Of a stretch of 64,000 bases of DNA, positions 15,539 through 25,041 are shown piece by piece (the first letter of the stretch is position 1; each line of letters starts with the position of its first letter). Made by a program: the position numbers and the translations under genes. Below the pieces are notes generated by a model that was given only the letters and a program-made list of their open reading frames with translations, was not told the origin of the DNA and did no database searches. Source of the stretch: Aurantiacibacter sp. MUD61 (GTDB lineage Bacteria; Pseudomonadota; Alphaproteobacteria; Sphingomonadales; Sphingomonadaceae); the NCBI RefSeq assembly GCF_027912455.1, contig NZ_CP115446.1:1511501-1575500 (forward strand), read 5' to 3'.

Positions 15539-17809
15539 ATGTCAGCTGCCGCCTCCGCACGAACGATCCTTACCAACCTCCATGAAATCATGGCGTCGCG
15601 CACGCATGCGCAGGCCAAGCTCAATCAGGTGGTGGAGACGATCGGCGAATCGCTCGATAGCGAGGTGTGCTCGATCTACCTGCTGCGCGACGGCATGCTG
15701 GAGCTGTTTGCGACGCGCGGGCTGAACCAGGCCGCGGTCCACGTCACCCGGCTGGCGGTGGGTGAAGGGCTGACGGGCACCATTGCCCAGAACATCGAAA
15801 CGCTGAACCTCGATGAGGCCGCGACCCATCCCGAATTCCAATATCGCCCCGAAACGGGCGAGGAGAAATTCCACTCTTTCGCCGGCGTACCGATCGTACG
15901 GCGCGAGCGCGCCATCGGCGTTGTCAATGTGCAGCATATCGAACCGCGCAAATACGAAGAAGTAGAAATCGAGGCGCTGCAGACCGTCGCCATGGTGCTG
16001 GCAGAGCTCATCAACAATGCGGGCCTCGTCGACGATGTCGACCTTGAGGCAGGCACGCAAAAGCTCACCGGGCAGGAGACTGCCGAGGGGCTGAAACTGG
16101 TCAAAGGCCTCGCGCTGGGTGAAGCGGTTTTCCACCAGCCGCGCGTGCAGATCGAACAAACCGTTGCCGAAGATACCGAGGCAGAGCGCCAGCGCGTCTA
16201 CCTCGCCTTCGACAAGATGCGCGAACAGATCGACAATATGGCGAACCAGGCTGAATTCGGCGTGGGCGGGGAGCATGAACAGGTTCTCGAGACCTACAAG
16301 ATGTTCGCCTATGACGAAGGCTGGAGCCGCCGGATCAATGAAGCGATCGATTCAGGCCTCACCGCCGAAGCCGCGATCGAACGCGTGCAGCAACGCACGC
16401 GCATGCGCATGCGCGAGATTTCCGACCCGCTGCTGCAGGACCGGATGCATGATCTGGAAGACCTCGCCAATCGCCTGATCCGCATCGTGTCCGGCCAGCT
16501 TGGCACGGCAGCGCAAAAGGGCCTGTCCAAGGACAGTATCCTCGTTGCCAAAAACCTAGGCCCTGCAGAACTGCTGGAATACGACAAGCGCCGTTTGAAA
16601 GGCGTGGTGCTGGAGGAAGGCTCGCTCACCGCGCATGTGGTGATCGTGGCGCGCGCCATGGGCGTGCCCGTGGTCGGCCGAATCCGCAATCTGCGCGGGC
16701 TCGTGCGCGAAGGCGATACGGTGCTGGTCGATGGGGACAAGGGCTCGGTGACTCTGCGCCCGGGCCAGGGCGTGCTTTCCGCCTTTGAAACCCGCTTTGC
16801 CCGCAAGCGTGAAAAGCAGGCCGCCTACGCCAAGCTGCGTGATGTCGAGCCCTTCACCCGCGATGGCGAACGCATCGAGGTGATGATGAATGCGGGCCTG
16901 CGCGATGACATGAGCATGCTCGCCGTCACCGGAGCGGATGGCATCGGCCTTTATCGCACCGAATTCCAGTTCCTTGTGTCCGCAGCGCTTCCCCAGCGTG
17001 AGCGACAGGCGCGGCTTTACCGCGATGTGCTCGACGCGGCGAAAGGCAAGAAGGTCGTCTTCCGCACGGTCGATATCGGCGGCGATAAATCTCTGCCGTA
17101 CATCCAGAACGATAATGCGAAGGAAGATGAGAACCCGGCCATGGGCTGGCGCGCCCTGCGCCTTGCGCTGGAACGCGAAGGCCTGATGAAAGTGCAGGCG
17201 CGCGCTCTGCTGGAAGGATGCGCGGGCAGGGAGCTCAACGTGATGTTCCCGATGGTGTCCGAGCCATGGGAATTCGACGCCGCGAAAGAGGTGTTCGAAA
17301 GCCAGCTCGCCTATCTGAAGAAGCGCAAGCATCAACTGCCCAGCGCGATCAATTACGGCGTCATGCTGGAAGTTCCCTCGCTGGCAGAGCAACTGGATCT
17401 GCTATTGCCCAAACTCAAATTCATCTCCATCGGCACCAATGATCTGACGCAGTTCCTGTTTGCTGCCGACCGCGCCAACCCGATGTTGGCGGAACGTTAC
17501 GACTGGCTCAGCCCGTCGATCCTGCGCTTCCTCGCCCGCGTGGTGCAGACCTGCGTCGGCCAGCCGGTCGACCTGGGCGTGTGCGGTGAAATGGGCGGCA
17601 GGCGGCTGGAGGCACTGGCGCTAATCGGCCTTGGTATCCGGCGCCTATCGATCACCCCGGCTGCGGTCGGCCAGATCAAGGAGCTGGTGCGCAAGGTCGA
17701 TACCAAGGAAATCGGCGATGCCATGCGCGGCTGGCTCGCATCCCCGCCGCCCGATATGCGCGCGGCCCTGACGGAATGGGCGGAAGCGCGGGAAATCGAG
17801 GTCGATTAG
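15539..17809 (+). CDS. ptsP: Nitrogen PTS enzyme I (PtsP, EI-Ntr)
   Basis: The 756-residue cytoplasmic protein starts the nitrogen-type phosphotransferase relay by taking phosphate from PEP and passing it to NPr. An N-terminal GAF domain (about residues 20-165, LDSEVCSIYLLRDG and FAGVPIV) marks it as EI-Ntr rather than sugar EI. The EI part follows, with the phospho-accepting H366 in GSLTAHVVIVARAMGVPVVG. PEP-site motifs are DGIGLYRTEFQFL, RTVDIGGDK and GTNDLTQF, and the catalytic cysteine lies in LGVCGEMGG. No ptsO or ptsN partner lies in this window. It likely senses nitrogen or carbon balance. Confidence 0.93.
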   Translation: MSAAASARTILTNLHEIMASRTHAQAKLNQVVETIGESLDSEVCSIYLLRDGMLELFATRGLNQAAVHVTRLAVGEGLTGTIAQNIETLNLDEAATHPEFQYRPETGEEKFHSFAGVPIVRRERAIGVVNVQHIEPRKYEEVEIEALQTVAMVLAELINNAGLVDDVDLEAGTQKLTGQETAEGLKLVKGLALGEAVFHQPRVQIEQTVAEDTEAERQRVYLAFDKMREQIDNMANQAEFGVGGEHEQVLETYKMFAYDEGWSRRINEAIDSGLTAEAAIERVQQRTRMRMREISDPLLQDRMHDLEDLANRLIRIVSGQLGTAAQKGLSKDSILVAKNLGPAELLEYDKRRLKGVVLEEGSLTAHVVIVARAMGVPVVGRIRNLRGLVREGDTVLVDGDKGSVTLRPGQGVLSAFETRFARKREKQAAYAKLRDVEPFTRDGERIEVMMNAGLRDDMSMLAVTGADGIGLYRTEFQFLVSAALPQRERQARLYRDVLDAAKGKKVVFRTVDIGGDKSLPYIQNDNAKEDENPAMGWRALRLALEREGLMKVQARALLEGCAGRELNVMFPMVSEPWEFDAAKEVFESQLAYLKKRKHQLPSAINYGVMLEVPSLAEQLDLLLPKLKFISIGTNDLTQFLFAADRANPMLAERYDWLSPSILRFLARVVQTCVGQPVDLGVCGEMGGRRLEALALIGLGIRRLSITPAAVGQIKELVRKVDTKEIGDAMRGWLASPPPDMRAALTEWAEAREIEVD

Positions 17810-17907
17810 GCGAATTGTGCAACGCAGCGCTTGACTCTGCGGGGCCTAACATAGTTTCTGCGCGCAAAGGGTTAGCAAAGACCCAGCACCCCCCAGCTGG
17901 AGCGGCA

Positions 17908-18753
17908 ATGTCCGACGAAGAAAACTTGGAAAATGAAAACGCTGCTGCTGCGGCAGCTGATGGCGTGGGCCCGCAATTGCGCGCTGCACGCGAAGCAAAA
18001 GGCCTGTCGATCGAGCAGGTCGCCGCCGAAACGCGAATTTCCAGCCGCCATATCGAAAACATCGAAGCGGGCGATTTCAGCGAATTGCCTGGTCGCACCT
18101 ATGCGATCGGATTTGCCAAGACGATCGCCAAGACCGTGGGCCTCGATCAGGGCGATGTTGCGGCGATGGTCGGTGCTGAAATGCAGGACGATGCTCCGCG
18201 CGAGCGCAATGGTTCTGGCAATACATTCGAGCCGGGCGATCCTTCGCGCGCGCCCGGCGGGAAGCTGGTTTGGTTCTCGCTTTTCGCAGTCGTCCTGCTG
18301 CTGGTCGGCATTTTCTTCGCTTCACGCGCGCTTTTCGCTCCGGCGGCAGAATTGCCTGCCCTGACCGAGGAAGAAGAGGTCGAGCCTGAAGGTGCGAATA
18401 CCACAGCGGACGCAGCGCCCGGTGCTGCTGACGCCGATGCGCCTTCGGCAGGCGATCCGGTTGTTTTTACCGCTGAAGGCGAGGTGTGGGTGCGCTTCTA
18501 TGACGCGCAAAGCCGCGTGCTGAGTGAACAGACGCTCAGCGAAGGAGACAGCTACACGATTCCCGCCGATGCTGACGGACCGCGCATCATAACCGGTCGC
18601 CCCGATCTGCTCGCCATCACCATTGGCGGGCGAAGCGTGCCCAAGCTCTCGACTGAGATCGAAACGCTGGAAGATGTCGAGGTATCGGCAGGCGCGCTGC
18701 TCTCGCGGCAGGCAACGGCACCATCGGATAGTGAAACAGGCTCGGTGAACTGA
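17908..18753 (+). CDS. RodZ-like membrane protein with N-terminal HTH
   Basis: The protein has 281 residues from the ATG at 17908, preceded by TGGAGC. An N-terminal Cro/CI-type helix-turn-helix (about residues 22-90, LRAAREAKGLSIEQVAAETRISSRHIENIEAGDF) is followed by one membrane helix (120-140, VWFSLFAVVLLLVGIFFASR). A periplasmic DUF4115-like domain comes next (VVFTAEGEVWVRFYDAQ and GDSYTIPAD). This is the RodZ architecture. RodZ couples MreB to the elongation machinery, but a confident symbol would need MreB-interface residues. The downstream neighbour is a CpoB/YbgF-like envelope protein. Confidence 0.78.
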   Translation: MSDEENLENENAAAAAADGVGPQLRAAREAKGLSIEQVAAETRISSRHIENIEAGDFSELPGRTYAIGFAKTIAKTVGLDQGDVAAMVGAEMQDDAPRERNGSGNTFEPGDPSRAPGGKLVWFSLFAVVLLLVGIFFASRALFAPAAELPALTEEEEVEPEGANTTADAAPGAADADAPSAGDPVVFTAEGEVWVRFYDAQSRVLSEQTLSEGDSYTIPADADGPRIITGRPDLLAITIGGRSVPKLSTEIETLEDVEVSAGALLSRQATAPSDSETGSVN

Positions 18754-18873
18754 CTGCTATTTACGGGGAATAAGGCTTCGTCCCGGGTTTCTCGGGCGCG
18801 TTAATCCTCTATCTTGGCTGGGCGTGGCACTGTGCCACCCGAACGCGTGACATTTCAGGAGGTATTCGCGGCG

Positions 18874-19821
18874 ATGAAGTGGATTTCTGCACCCAAGGCA
18901 GCAACCAACGCCATTCTGGGCTCGCTCTCGGTTGCGCTGATCTTCGTGGCGACGCCTGCCTCTGCGCAGGTCGACAGCCGGCTCGACCGGATCGAGCGAC
19001 AGCTGAGCGCCCTGCAACGCGCGGTGTTTCCTGGCGGCGACGACCGCTTCTTCGAGCCCGAAATCACGCCAGAGGCGAACACGCAGGGGCAAGTCACCAC
19101 GCAGCCGCAGGCCACTACCAGTGCGCTGACCGATGTGCTGGTACGCCTCGATGCGATCGAGCAGCAGCTCGCGCGGCTGACCGCAGCGACCGAAGTCAAT
19201 GAGAACGCGCTCGTCGCGCTCGAAACGCGCATCGCCGCGATAGAAGGCGGAACGCTGGCCGCCGCACCTGCGACCGGAACATCGAGCGCTCCGGCAGCCG
19301 AACGCCCCAGCGGTGTGATCCCCGTTCCGGAGGAAACCGCCGAAGTCGATCTCCCCGAACCTCCTGCGCAGACCGCGCCATCGCCCGAGCGCGTGGCGGC
19401 GGTGCAGGCTATCGCCAAGCCAGCGACCGGCGATCAGGGCGATGATGAATATACCTATGGCTTCCGCCTGTGGGATGCCGGCTTCTATCCCGAAGCGCAG
19501 CAGCAATTGGCGCTGTTCGTCGCGCAATATCCCGATCACTGGCGCACGACCTATGGCCGCAACCTGCTTGGCCGCGCTTTCCTCGACGCCGGCGATCCGC
19601 GCGCAGCGGCAACGCATTTCTTCGAGAACTATCAGTCGGATAGCGCCGCCGCCCGCGCGCCGGACAGCCTGCTCTATCTCGCCGAAAGCATGATCGCGCT
19701 GGAAGACACGCGTCGCGCCTGCATCGCGCTCGCGGAATTCGGCGACACCTATCCCGCGCTCGCCGTGGGACGCCTTTCCGGCATGTATGAAGGCTTGAGT
19801 GGTCGCGTCGACTGCGATTGA
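18874..19821 (+). CDS. Tol-Pal associated protein, CpoB/YbgF-like
   Basis: The protein has 315 residues from the ATG at 18874, which follows an excellent AGGAGGT site. A signal peptide ends at PASAQ. A coiled-coil region follows (VDSRLDRIERQLSALQRAVF and LVRLDAIEQQLARLTAATE), then a Pro/Ala linker. The C-terminal TPR domain (EYTYGFRLWDAGFYPEAQQQLALFVAQYPD and SDSAAARAPDSLLYLAESM) has the CpoB/YbgF layout. CpoB coordinates outer-membrane constriction with peptidoglycan synthesis. No tolQRAB-pal genes adjoin, which is unusual for the family. The last 23 bases overlap tilS. Confidence 0.78.
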   Translation: MKWISAPKAATNAILGSLSVALIFVATPASAQVDSRLDRIERQLSALQRAVFPGGDDRFFEPEITPEANTQGQVTTQPQATTSALTDVLVRLDAIEQQLARLTAATEVNENALVALETRIAAIEGGTLAAAPATGTSSAPAAERPSGVIPVPEETAEVDLPEPPAQTAPSPERVAAVQAIAKPATGDQGDDEYTYGFRLWDAGFYPEAQQQLALFVAQYPDHWRTTYGRNLLGRAFLDAGDPRAAATHFFENYQSDSAAARAPDSLLYLAESMIALEDTRRACIALAEFGDTYPALAVGRLSGMYEGLSGRVDCD

Positions 19822-20779
19822 TCCGGAGCTTGTGGCGCGGTTCAAAGCCGCGCTCGACCGGCTGAATCCCGATGGCGGGAAAATCGGCCTCGCGGTTAGC
19901 GGCGGACCAGACTCCATGGCGATGCTGCTGCTGGCTCAGGAAGCGATCCCCGGCCAGTTCGAAGTCGCAACAGTCGACCACGGTCTGCGCTCCGAAGCAA
20001 CGGACGAATGCGCGCTGGTGGTGGCTGCCTGCAAAGAGCGCGGCGTGCCGTGCGAGGTGCTCACCGTGCAAGTAGGTGAGGGCAATGTGCAGGCCAATGC
20101 TAGGGGGAAACGGTATCGCGCTCTTGACGATTGGGCGGTGGATCGCTCGCTTTCCGTTTACGCCACGGCCCACCATGCCGACGATCAAGCCGAAACGCTT
20201 CTAATGCGCCTCAATCGCGGCAGCGGGGTCAGCGGCTTGGCTGGCGTGCGCGAGTGGGTGCATTTTTTCACGATGGATGTCCCCGTCATGCGGCCGCTGC
20301 TGACTTTCCGCAAGGCGGAGCTGGCTCAGATCGCGAGCGTTTCCGGCGTGCCTTTCTGCTCCGATCCCAGCAATGAGGATGAGTCCTTCGACAGGGTGCG
20401 TATCCGCCATGCCCTGCGCGATGCAGACTGGCTCGATCCCATTGCGCTCGCTCGCAGCGCAAGCCGCCTAGCAGAAGCGGAAGAGACGCTGGAAGCCGTG
20501 ACGAACGATGCCATGGCGAAGCTCGTGACAAGGGAAGGCGAAATCGTCCGCTGCACCGCGCCGATGGATCGTGAAATCGGGTTCCGTCTGGTCGGCAGGA
20601 TTATCAAGGGATTCGGGAAGGAAGCGCGCGGGCAGCAGATCGCAGACCTGCTGGACCGACTGGAAAATTGCCGCGGCGGCAATGTGGCGGGAGTCATGGC
20701 GACGGTCGAAGGTCGATGGGGAGGGTCGAACCGTCCCACCTGGATCTTTAGCCCCGAACCACCTCGGCGGACAGGCTAA
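19799..20779 (+). CDS. tilS: tRNA(Ile)-lysidine synthase TilS
   Basis: TilS modifies C34 of the minor tRNA-Ile(CAU) to lysidine using ATP and lysine, switching the anticodon from AUG to AUA decoding. The P-loop SGGPDS is at residues 34-39. VDHGLRSEA, ATAHHADDQAETLLMRLNRGSGV, RPLLTFRKAEL and SDPSNEDESFDRVRIRH are family motifs. At 326 residues it is a shorter form lacking the long C-terminal extension of E. coli TilS. The start is a GTG (19799) within the end of the cpoB-like gene, a 23-base overlap suggesting coupling. Confidence 0.93.
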   Translation: MVASTAIDPELVARFKAALDRLNPDGGKIGLAVSGGPDSMAMLLLAQEAIPGQFEVATVDHGLRSEATDECALVVAACKERGVPCEVLTVQVGEGNVQANARGKRYRALDDWAVDRSLSVYATAHHADDQAETLLMRLNRGSGVSGLAGVREWVHFFTMDVPVMRPLLTFRKAELAQIASVSGVPFCSDPSNEDESFDRVRIRHALRDADWLDPIALARSASRLAEAEETLEAVTNDAMAKLVTREGEIVRCTAPMDREIGFRLVGRIIKGFGKEARGQQIADLLDRLENCRGGNVAGVMATVEGRWGGSNRPTWIFSPEPPRRTG

Positions 20780-20782
20780 GCC

Positions 20783-21583
20783 CTACCGCTCCCGGTAATC
20801 CAGCGAGCCGCCAACACCCGTCATCACGCCATCGGTGATGATCACAACATCGCCCAGCTCGGCGATGTCGAACAGGCGGCTGGCGAATTCGTCGGGCACG
20901 CCGATGCAGCCGTGGCTGGCGTAGCCGAGCTCCACGGTCGATCCGCCATGGACCGCGATGCCATCCCATGTCAGGCGCAGGGTCCAGGGCATGGGAGCGT
21001 TATTGTATTTCTCGGAGACGTTGTGGCGTTCCTTGGTCAGGATCGGGAATACGCCTGTGGGTGTGGGATGGTCCTCGGTGCCGAGCAGGGCGGCAGCAGC
21101 GCCGATTTCATAGCCATCGCGGAACACGCTGATCACGCGCGCCTGTAAGTCGACGGTCATCACCAGCGGGCCATCGGGAACGCCTTCATCGTCCCAATAC
21201 CATTCGCCGTAGCGGATCGGGCCTTCGATCGGCAGCACGCGCTTAATGACGAAGGGATTGTCCGGATCGTAATCCGGCGTTTCCTGTACGACTTCGCGGC
21301 TGAGATAGGCGATCTCTTCCTCGCTCAGCGGGTCATTGCCGTAATATTGGTCATCCGCATGGGCGAGCACTTCGGCTTCGCTCACGTCCTCATCGGAGAC
21401 GACAGCGTCGCCTTCCACCAGCACGTCTTCCGGGGTGAGCCAGCCGCTGGTGTGATCCTGCGCTTCGAGTGAATTGCCGGCAAACACCGCGCTGGCGACA
21501 AGCGCCACCACGCCGAGGCTGAGGCCAAGAATCCATTTCACGCCGCTATCCATGCGTGGCCGTATACGCGCAAACACGCGCAA
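20783..21583 (-). CDS. L,D-transpeptidase family protein
   Basis: The 266-residue protein has an N-terminal membrane anchor or signal (VKWILGLSLGVVALVASAVFAG) and an acidic middle region. The C-terminal YkuD-type catalytic domain carries the motif HGGSTVELGYASHGCIGVP (212-230), including H212, H224 and the nucleophile C226. Such enzymes make 3-3 peptidoglycan crosslinks or attach proteins to the wall in the periplasm. Its stop lies 3 bases from the convergent tilS stop. It is on the same strand as, and 63 bases after, the PEP-carboxylase-like gene, so read-through from that operon is possible. Confidence 0.87.
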   Translation of the reverse strand: MRVFARIRPRMDSGVKWILGLSLGVVALVASAVFAGNSLEAQDHTSGWLTPEDVLVEGDAVVSDEDVSEAEVLAHADDQYYGNDPLSEEEIAYLSREVVQETPDYDPDNPFVIKRVLPIEGPIRYGEWYWDDEGVPDGPLVMTVDLQARVISVFRDGYEIGAAAALLGTEDHPTPTGVFPILTKERHNVSEKYNNAPMPWTLRLTWDGIAVHGGSTVELGYASHGCIGVPDEFASRLFDIAELGDVVIITDGVMTGVGGSLDYRER

Positions 21584-21646
21584 CTCCTACTGTCTCGCAG
21601 CGCGCGTCCCGCTTCGAGACGGACCGCAGCGCGCAGGTAACCGGCG

Positions 21647-24421
21647 TTAACCGTGCGCGCCGAAGATATTGGCGATGGCGGTGGAGAGGCGCAGCGAAAG
21701 CGAATAGGCGCGCTCTATCGGGTCGATATAGTCGCGGTGGATCGCTTCATAGCCTTCATCTGCACCGTCCGGCCAATCGGCTGCCTCGGTAAGATCGAAG
21801 CGCGAAATGCGCGGGAAAGTGCGCGGATAGGCGCGGCGCAATTGCGCCAGTGCATCGTCGATCCGCAGGGTGAAGACCATCTCCAGCACATCGTCGCGGC
21901 TGACATCATTGGCGCGGCTGAACACCGGCACGCTGACCGCGCGGATAAACATCGCCTGCATCAGCGCGAGCCGCAAAGATTGCGCGACACCGATCATCCG
22001 TCGCTTGTCCTCGCGGTTCTCGGTCGGCGCTTCATCGGGGATGTGATCGAGCAGGCGGTGCAGCTTCATCGCATCCACGCGCAAACGGCTCGCAAGGCGG
22101 CGGAAAACGCCGACACGGTCATCCTTCACGAGATATTCGGAGAGGTTCTCGCACGCCATGGACAGGTGCTGTTCGGTCCCGCGATAGGGGCGGCTCGCCC
22201 AATAGGCGGAATTGAACAGCTCACCATAGGCGGCGACAGTTTTCACGCTGGCGAGCGCATTGGCCGCGCGCACCAGCCGGATCAGCTCACGCCCGCGCGC
22301 GCTTTCCTGCAGAAGCTCACCGATTTCCTCGTAATTGCCTTCGGCGGCTTCGCCGATCCCGGCAATCACATTCACCGGATAGCCGAGTTGCTGGAGGATT
22401 GAGTTGTGCGGGATCGCGCGGATCTGTCGCAGGCTCATCTCGCGATCGGCAGAAATGTCACTCTGGCGGCGCGAGACGCGGCTGCCGGTGCTGTTGAGCA
22501 GGCCGAGCCCGAACGCCGTAATCGCGCGGCTGTAAATCCGGCTTTCGAGATGTTCGCGCTGGTGATCCTTGATCGCGCGATAGAAATCGAGGCTCAGATC
22601 GGTGCGGCGATAGAACACGTCCACCGGCGCATCGGTATCGGTTTCGGCAGGACGCAGGCACGCAATGCGGGTAAGCGTGGCGCGGGCGAGCTCGGGCGTC
22701 GCATACCACAGATAGCCATCGCCGCCCTGGAAGCTGACTTCGGGCTCCAGCGTGATGCCTGCACGGGCAAAGCGTCGCTTCGCCCAAGGGGACAGTGCCC
22801 AGTCCAGCCGGTCCGCCATCTTGGTGGGATGCGCGCCGCGACCCATGCTTTCGCCATGGGTGTTGAAAATGAGCGCGTTGACCTCCGTGAGGCCGTTTTC
22901 TTCCATTGCTTCCGAGAGACGGCCCTGAAGCCGTTCGATTGCGAGGCTGGCCGGTATCTGGCCGACGAAGCGACCCGCGTCGGAAAATCCGGTCTGGATG
23001 GCGATGCGTCCGCGCTTTTTGGCGTATTCCTGATAGACCTCCTCTGCCAGAAGCTCGTCGAGGAAGCGGCCGCCGTGTTCCAGCGCGGTTTCGGTTTCGA
23101 ACAGCGGCGAAACATCGACCTTGTCCTCGATCCCGAACAGCTTGGCGAAATAGACCGCGGCGAGCACGGTGGCGGGCTCTTCGCATTCGGCGATCAGCAT
23201 GCGGATCGGCGTGTCCGCGTCGATATGCTGGAGGATTTGCGCCATCGCGAGAAACTGGCGGATGGCCGTACTCGCCTCGATCGCGAGCGAACCGAAATTG
23301 CTGCGATGCGGCTTCACCTTGGCGATGGCGCGGCGCAGGTGGACGACTGCGCCCTTGCTCGCGAGATCGAGATTGCCTTCCGGATCGATCCGGCGGCGGA
23401 TGGCATTGTGCAGCTGTTTGGCGTTCACGCGGAAGTGAATCCAGCCCATGCCAAGCCCATCGGCGCGCATGCACGCAGCCAGCGTTTTGAGCGCGACCGC
23501 GCGCTTGGCATCGTCGCTCCCGGCAGCTTCGCTATCGAGCGCGTCGATATACTTCGTGAGGCTGAGAAGCTTGCGCGGGTCGCTCGCGGTCAGGCGGTTG
23601 GCCGCTACGGACAGAGCTGCCGGATCGCTCAGATCGGATGTGAAGTCCTGCGCGCGCTCCATCGCGTAGACGGCCGCGGGGCGCAGCTCGCCGAGCAGCG
23701 CGTGATCGGCGTCGATCTCTTCCAGAGCGGCGACATAGCGTTGCAGGCGCTCAGCCTTTTCGGAGAGGCGGAAGCCGATCGAATTGGACCATGTGATGTC
23801 CGTGCGGCCATCCATGTCGTAACCGACCCAGCTGGCGAAGCGGAACGGCACTGGATTGAGCTTTGCCCATTCATCCGGCCATGTTTCGCGCGCATGGGCG
23901 AGGACCTGGCTGACGATGGCGCTGCGGGCATCCTGCGCATTGGCAATGGCCCGCATGGCGCGCTGGTGCTCGTAGGCGAGCGTCACTTGCGGGCGTTTGC
24001 TGCCGACGACATTGTCGCCGATCTCGCCTTTGCCCGATGCAGCGTCCGCCACGGCAGCCGATTGGTCCGGCGTCAGCAGAAAGGTCGGGTGCGCGGTGAA
24101 GACGGCGTGCAGGCTGGGGCTTTCCCAGCGCTTGCGGAACGCCGCGAAATCGACATCGCCGAAGCTGTCCGCCAGCGCGCTTTCATTCGCTTTCTCATCG
24201 AGCGGAGCGACCATGCATTCCAGCCGGGTCGCGCGCTCTTTCAGCGAAGCGACTTCCAGCTCGGCCACAATCGCTTCAAAATCGTCGAGCGACATTTCGC
24301 CCGCTTCCAGATCGCGCGACAGATCATGCGCCAGCTGGAACACGGGATTGAAGAGCGGGGTCTCCTCCGTACGGCGGTGGAGTTCCTGCAGGCGGTCGGA
24401 AAGGTCGTTTACGGAATTCAT
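21647..24421 (-). CDS. Phosphoenolpyruvate carboxylase-like protein, divergent active site
   Basis: The 924 residues align end to end with PEP carboxylase, which makes oxaloacetate from PEP and bicarbonate. Shared features are FTAHPT (108-113), a GYDMDGR segment (200-206), SPLFET (438-443), TGSRVSRR (645-652) and LRQIRAIPHN. The usual catalytic loop FHGRGGxxGRGG is instead FNTHGESMGRGA (519-530), so the expected His and first Arg are Asn and His. The Lys of GYSDSAKD reads GFSDAGRF, and LDIRQ reads VNAKQ. It may be a divergent carboxylase or have another reaction. Its ATG overlaps the eda stop (ATGA), placing it in the Entner-Doudoroff operon. Confidence 0.75.
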   Translation of the reverse strand: MNSVNDLSDRLQELHRRTEETPLFNPVFQLAHDLSRDLEAGEMSLDDFEAIVAELEVASLKERATRLECMVAPLDEKANESALADSFGDVDFAAFRKRWESPSLHAVFTAHPTFLLTPDQSAAVADAASGKGEIGDNVVGSKRPQVTLAYEHQRAMRAIANAQDARSAIVSQVLAHARETWPDEWAKLNPVPFRFASWVGYDMDGRTDITWSNSIGFRLSEKAERLQRYVAALEEIDADHALLGELRPAAVYAMERAQDFTSDLSDPAALSVAANRLTASDPRKLLSLTKYIDALDSEAAGSDDAKRAVALKTLAACMRADGLGMGWIHFRVNAKQLHNAIRRRIDPEGNLDLASKGAVVHLRRAIAKVKPHRSNFGSLAIEASTAIRQFLAMAQILQHIDADTPIRMLIAECEEPATVLAAVYFAKLFGIEDKVDVSPLFETETALEHGGRFLDELLAEEVYQEYAKKRGRIAIQTGFSDAGRFVGQIPASLAIERLQGRLSEAMEENGLTEVNALIFNTHGESMGRGAHPTKMADRLDWALSPWAKRRFARAGITLEPEVSFQGGDGYLWYATPELARATLTRIACLRPAETDTDAPVDVFYRRTDLSLDFYRAIKDHQREHLESRIYSRAITAFGLGLLNSTGSRVSRRQSDISADREMSLRQIRAIPHNSILQQLGYPVNVIAGIGEAAEGNYEEIGELLQESARGRELIRLVRAANALASVKTVAAYGELFNSAYWASRPYRGTEQHLSMACENLSEYLVKDDRVGVFRRLASRLRVDAMKLHRLLDHIPDEAPTENREDKRRMIGVAQSLRLALMQAMFIRAVSVPVFSRANDVSRDDVLEMVFTLRIDDALAQLRRAYPRTFPRISRFDLTEAADWPDGADEGYEAIHRDYIDPIERAYSLSLRLSTAIANIFGAHG

Positions 24422-25041
24422 GCTGGTGCGAGCTCGCAGGCTTCCTTGGCTAGACGGGTGATTTCTTCAGGCGTTGCTCCGGCAGGCGCGACCCAGCTGC
24501 CGCCGACGCACAGGACTTGCTCCATGGCCAGCCACTCGGGCGCATTGCTCGCCGAAACGCCGCCGGTCGGGCAGAATTTGCACTGGAAGAAAGGTGCGGC
24601 GAGCGATTTCAGCGCGGGCACACCGCCATTCGCCATCGCGGGGAAGAATTTGAAGTGCTTCAGGCCCAGGTCCATGCCGCGCATGATGTCGCCCGAATTG
24701 GCGATACCGGGCAGGAAAGGCACCCGCGATTTGACCGCCGCCGTGCCCAGTTTCTCGGTCAGGCCGGGGGACACGATGAATTCGCTTCCCGCATCCACAG
24801 CAGCGTGAAGCTGGTCGGGATTGGTGACCGTGCCTGCCCCCACGATCGCTCCGGGGACGAGGTTCATCCGCTTGATTGCTTCGAGTGCATGTTCGGTGCG
24901 CAGCGTGACTTCGAGGACTTTGAGCCCGCCTTCGACAAGCGCCTCCGCTGTTTCGCGTGCGTGGCCGATATCGTCCACCACCAGCACTGGAATGACCGGA
25001 GCGGTGCGCATGATTGCTTCGATATTGTCGGGCGCGCTCAT
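24418..25041 (-). CDS. eda: KDPG aldolase Eda
   Basis: Eda cleaves 2-keto-3-deoxy-6-phosphogluconate to pyruvate and glyceraldehyde 3-phosphate, the last step of the Entner-Doudoroff pathway. The 207 residues carry IPVLVVDD, LEVTLRT with the catalytic Glu (E44), GAGTVTN, SPGLTE and the Schiff-base lysine K131 in FKFFPA. PTGGVSASNAPEWL closes the phosphate site. It shares one base with the glk stop upstream (TGATG) and four with the PEPC-like start downstream. This indicates one translationally coupled operon. Confidence 0.95.
   Translation of the reverse strand: MSAPDNIEAIMRTAPVIPVLVVDDIGHARETAEALVEGGLKVLEVTLRTEHALEAIKRMNLVPGAIVGAGTVTNPDQLHAAVDAGSEFIVSPGLTEKLGTAAVKSRVPFLPGIANSGDIMRGMDLGLKHFKFFPAMANGGVPALKSLAAPFFQCKFCPTGGVSASNAPEWLAMEQVLCVGGSWVAPAGATPEEITRLAKEACELAPA

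Noticed and set aside
21637..21650. Possible CtrA box upstream of the L,D-transpeptidase (TTAA and TTAC half-sites on the minus strand)
   Set aside because: The spacing is 6 bases rather than 7 and the second half-site is imperfect.
22406..24808. An 800-codon open frame on the plus strand opposite the PEPC-like gene
   Set aside because: It is antisense to a well-supported gene, shows no family motif, and has the Arg/Asp/Ala-rich composition expected from a high-GC shadow frame.
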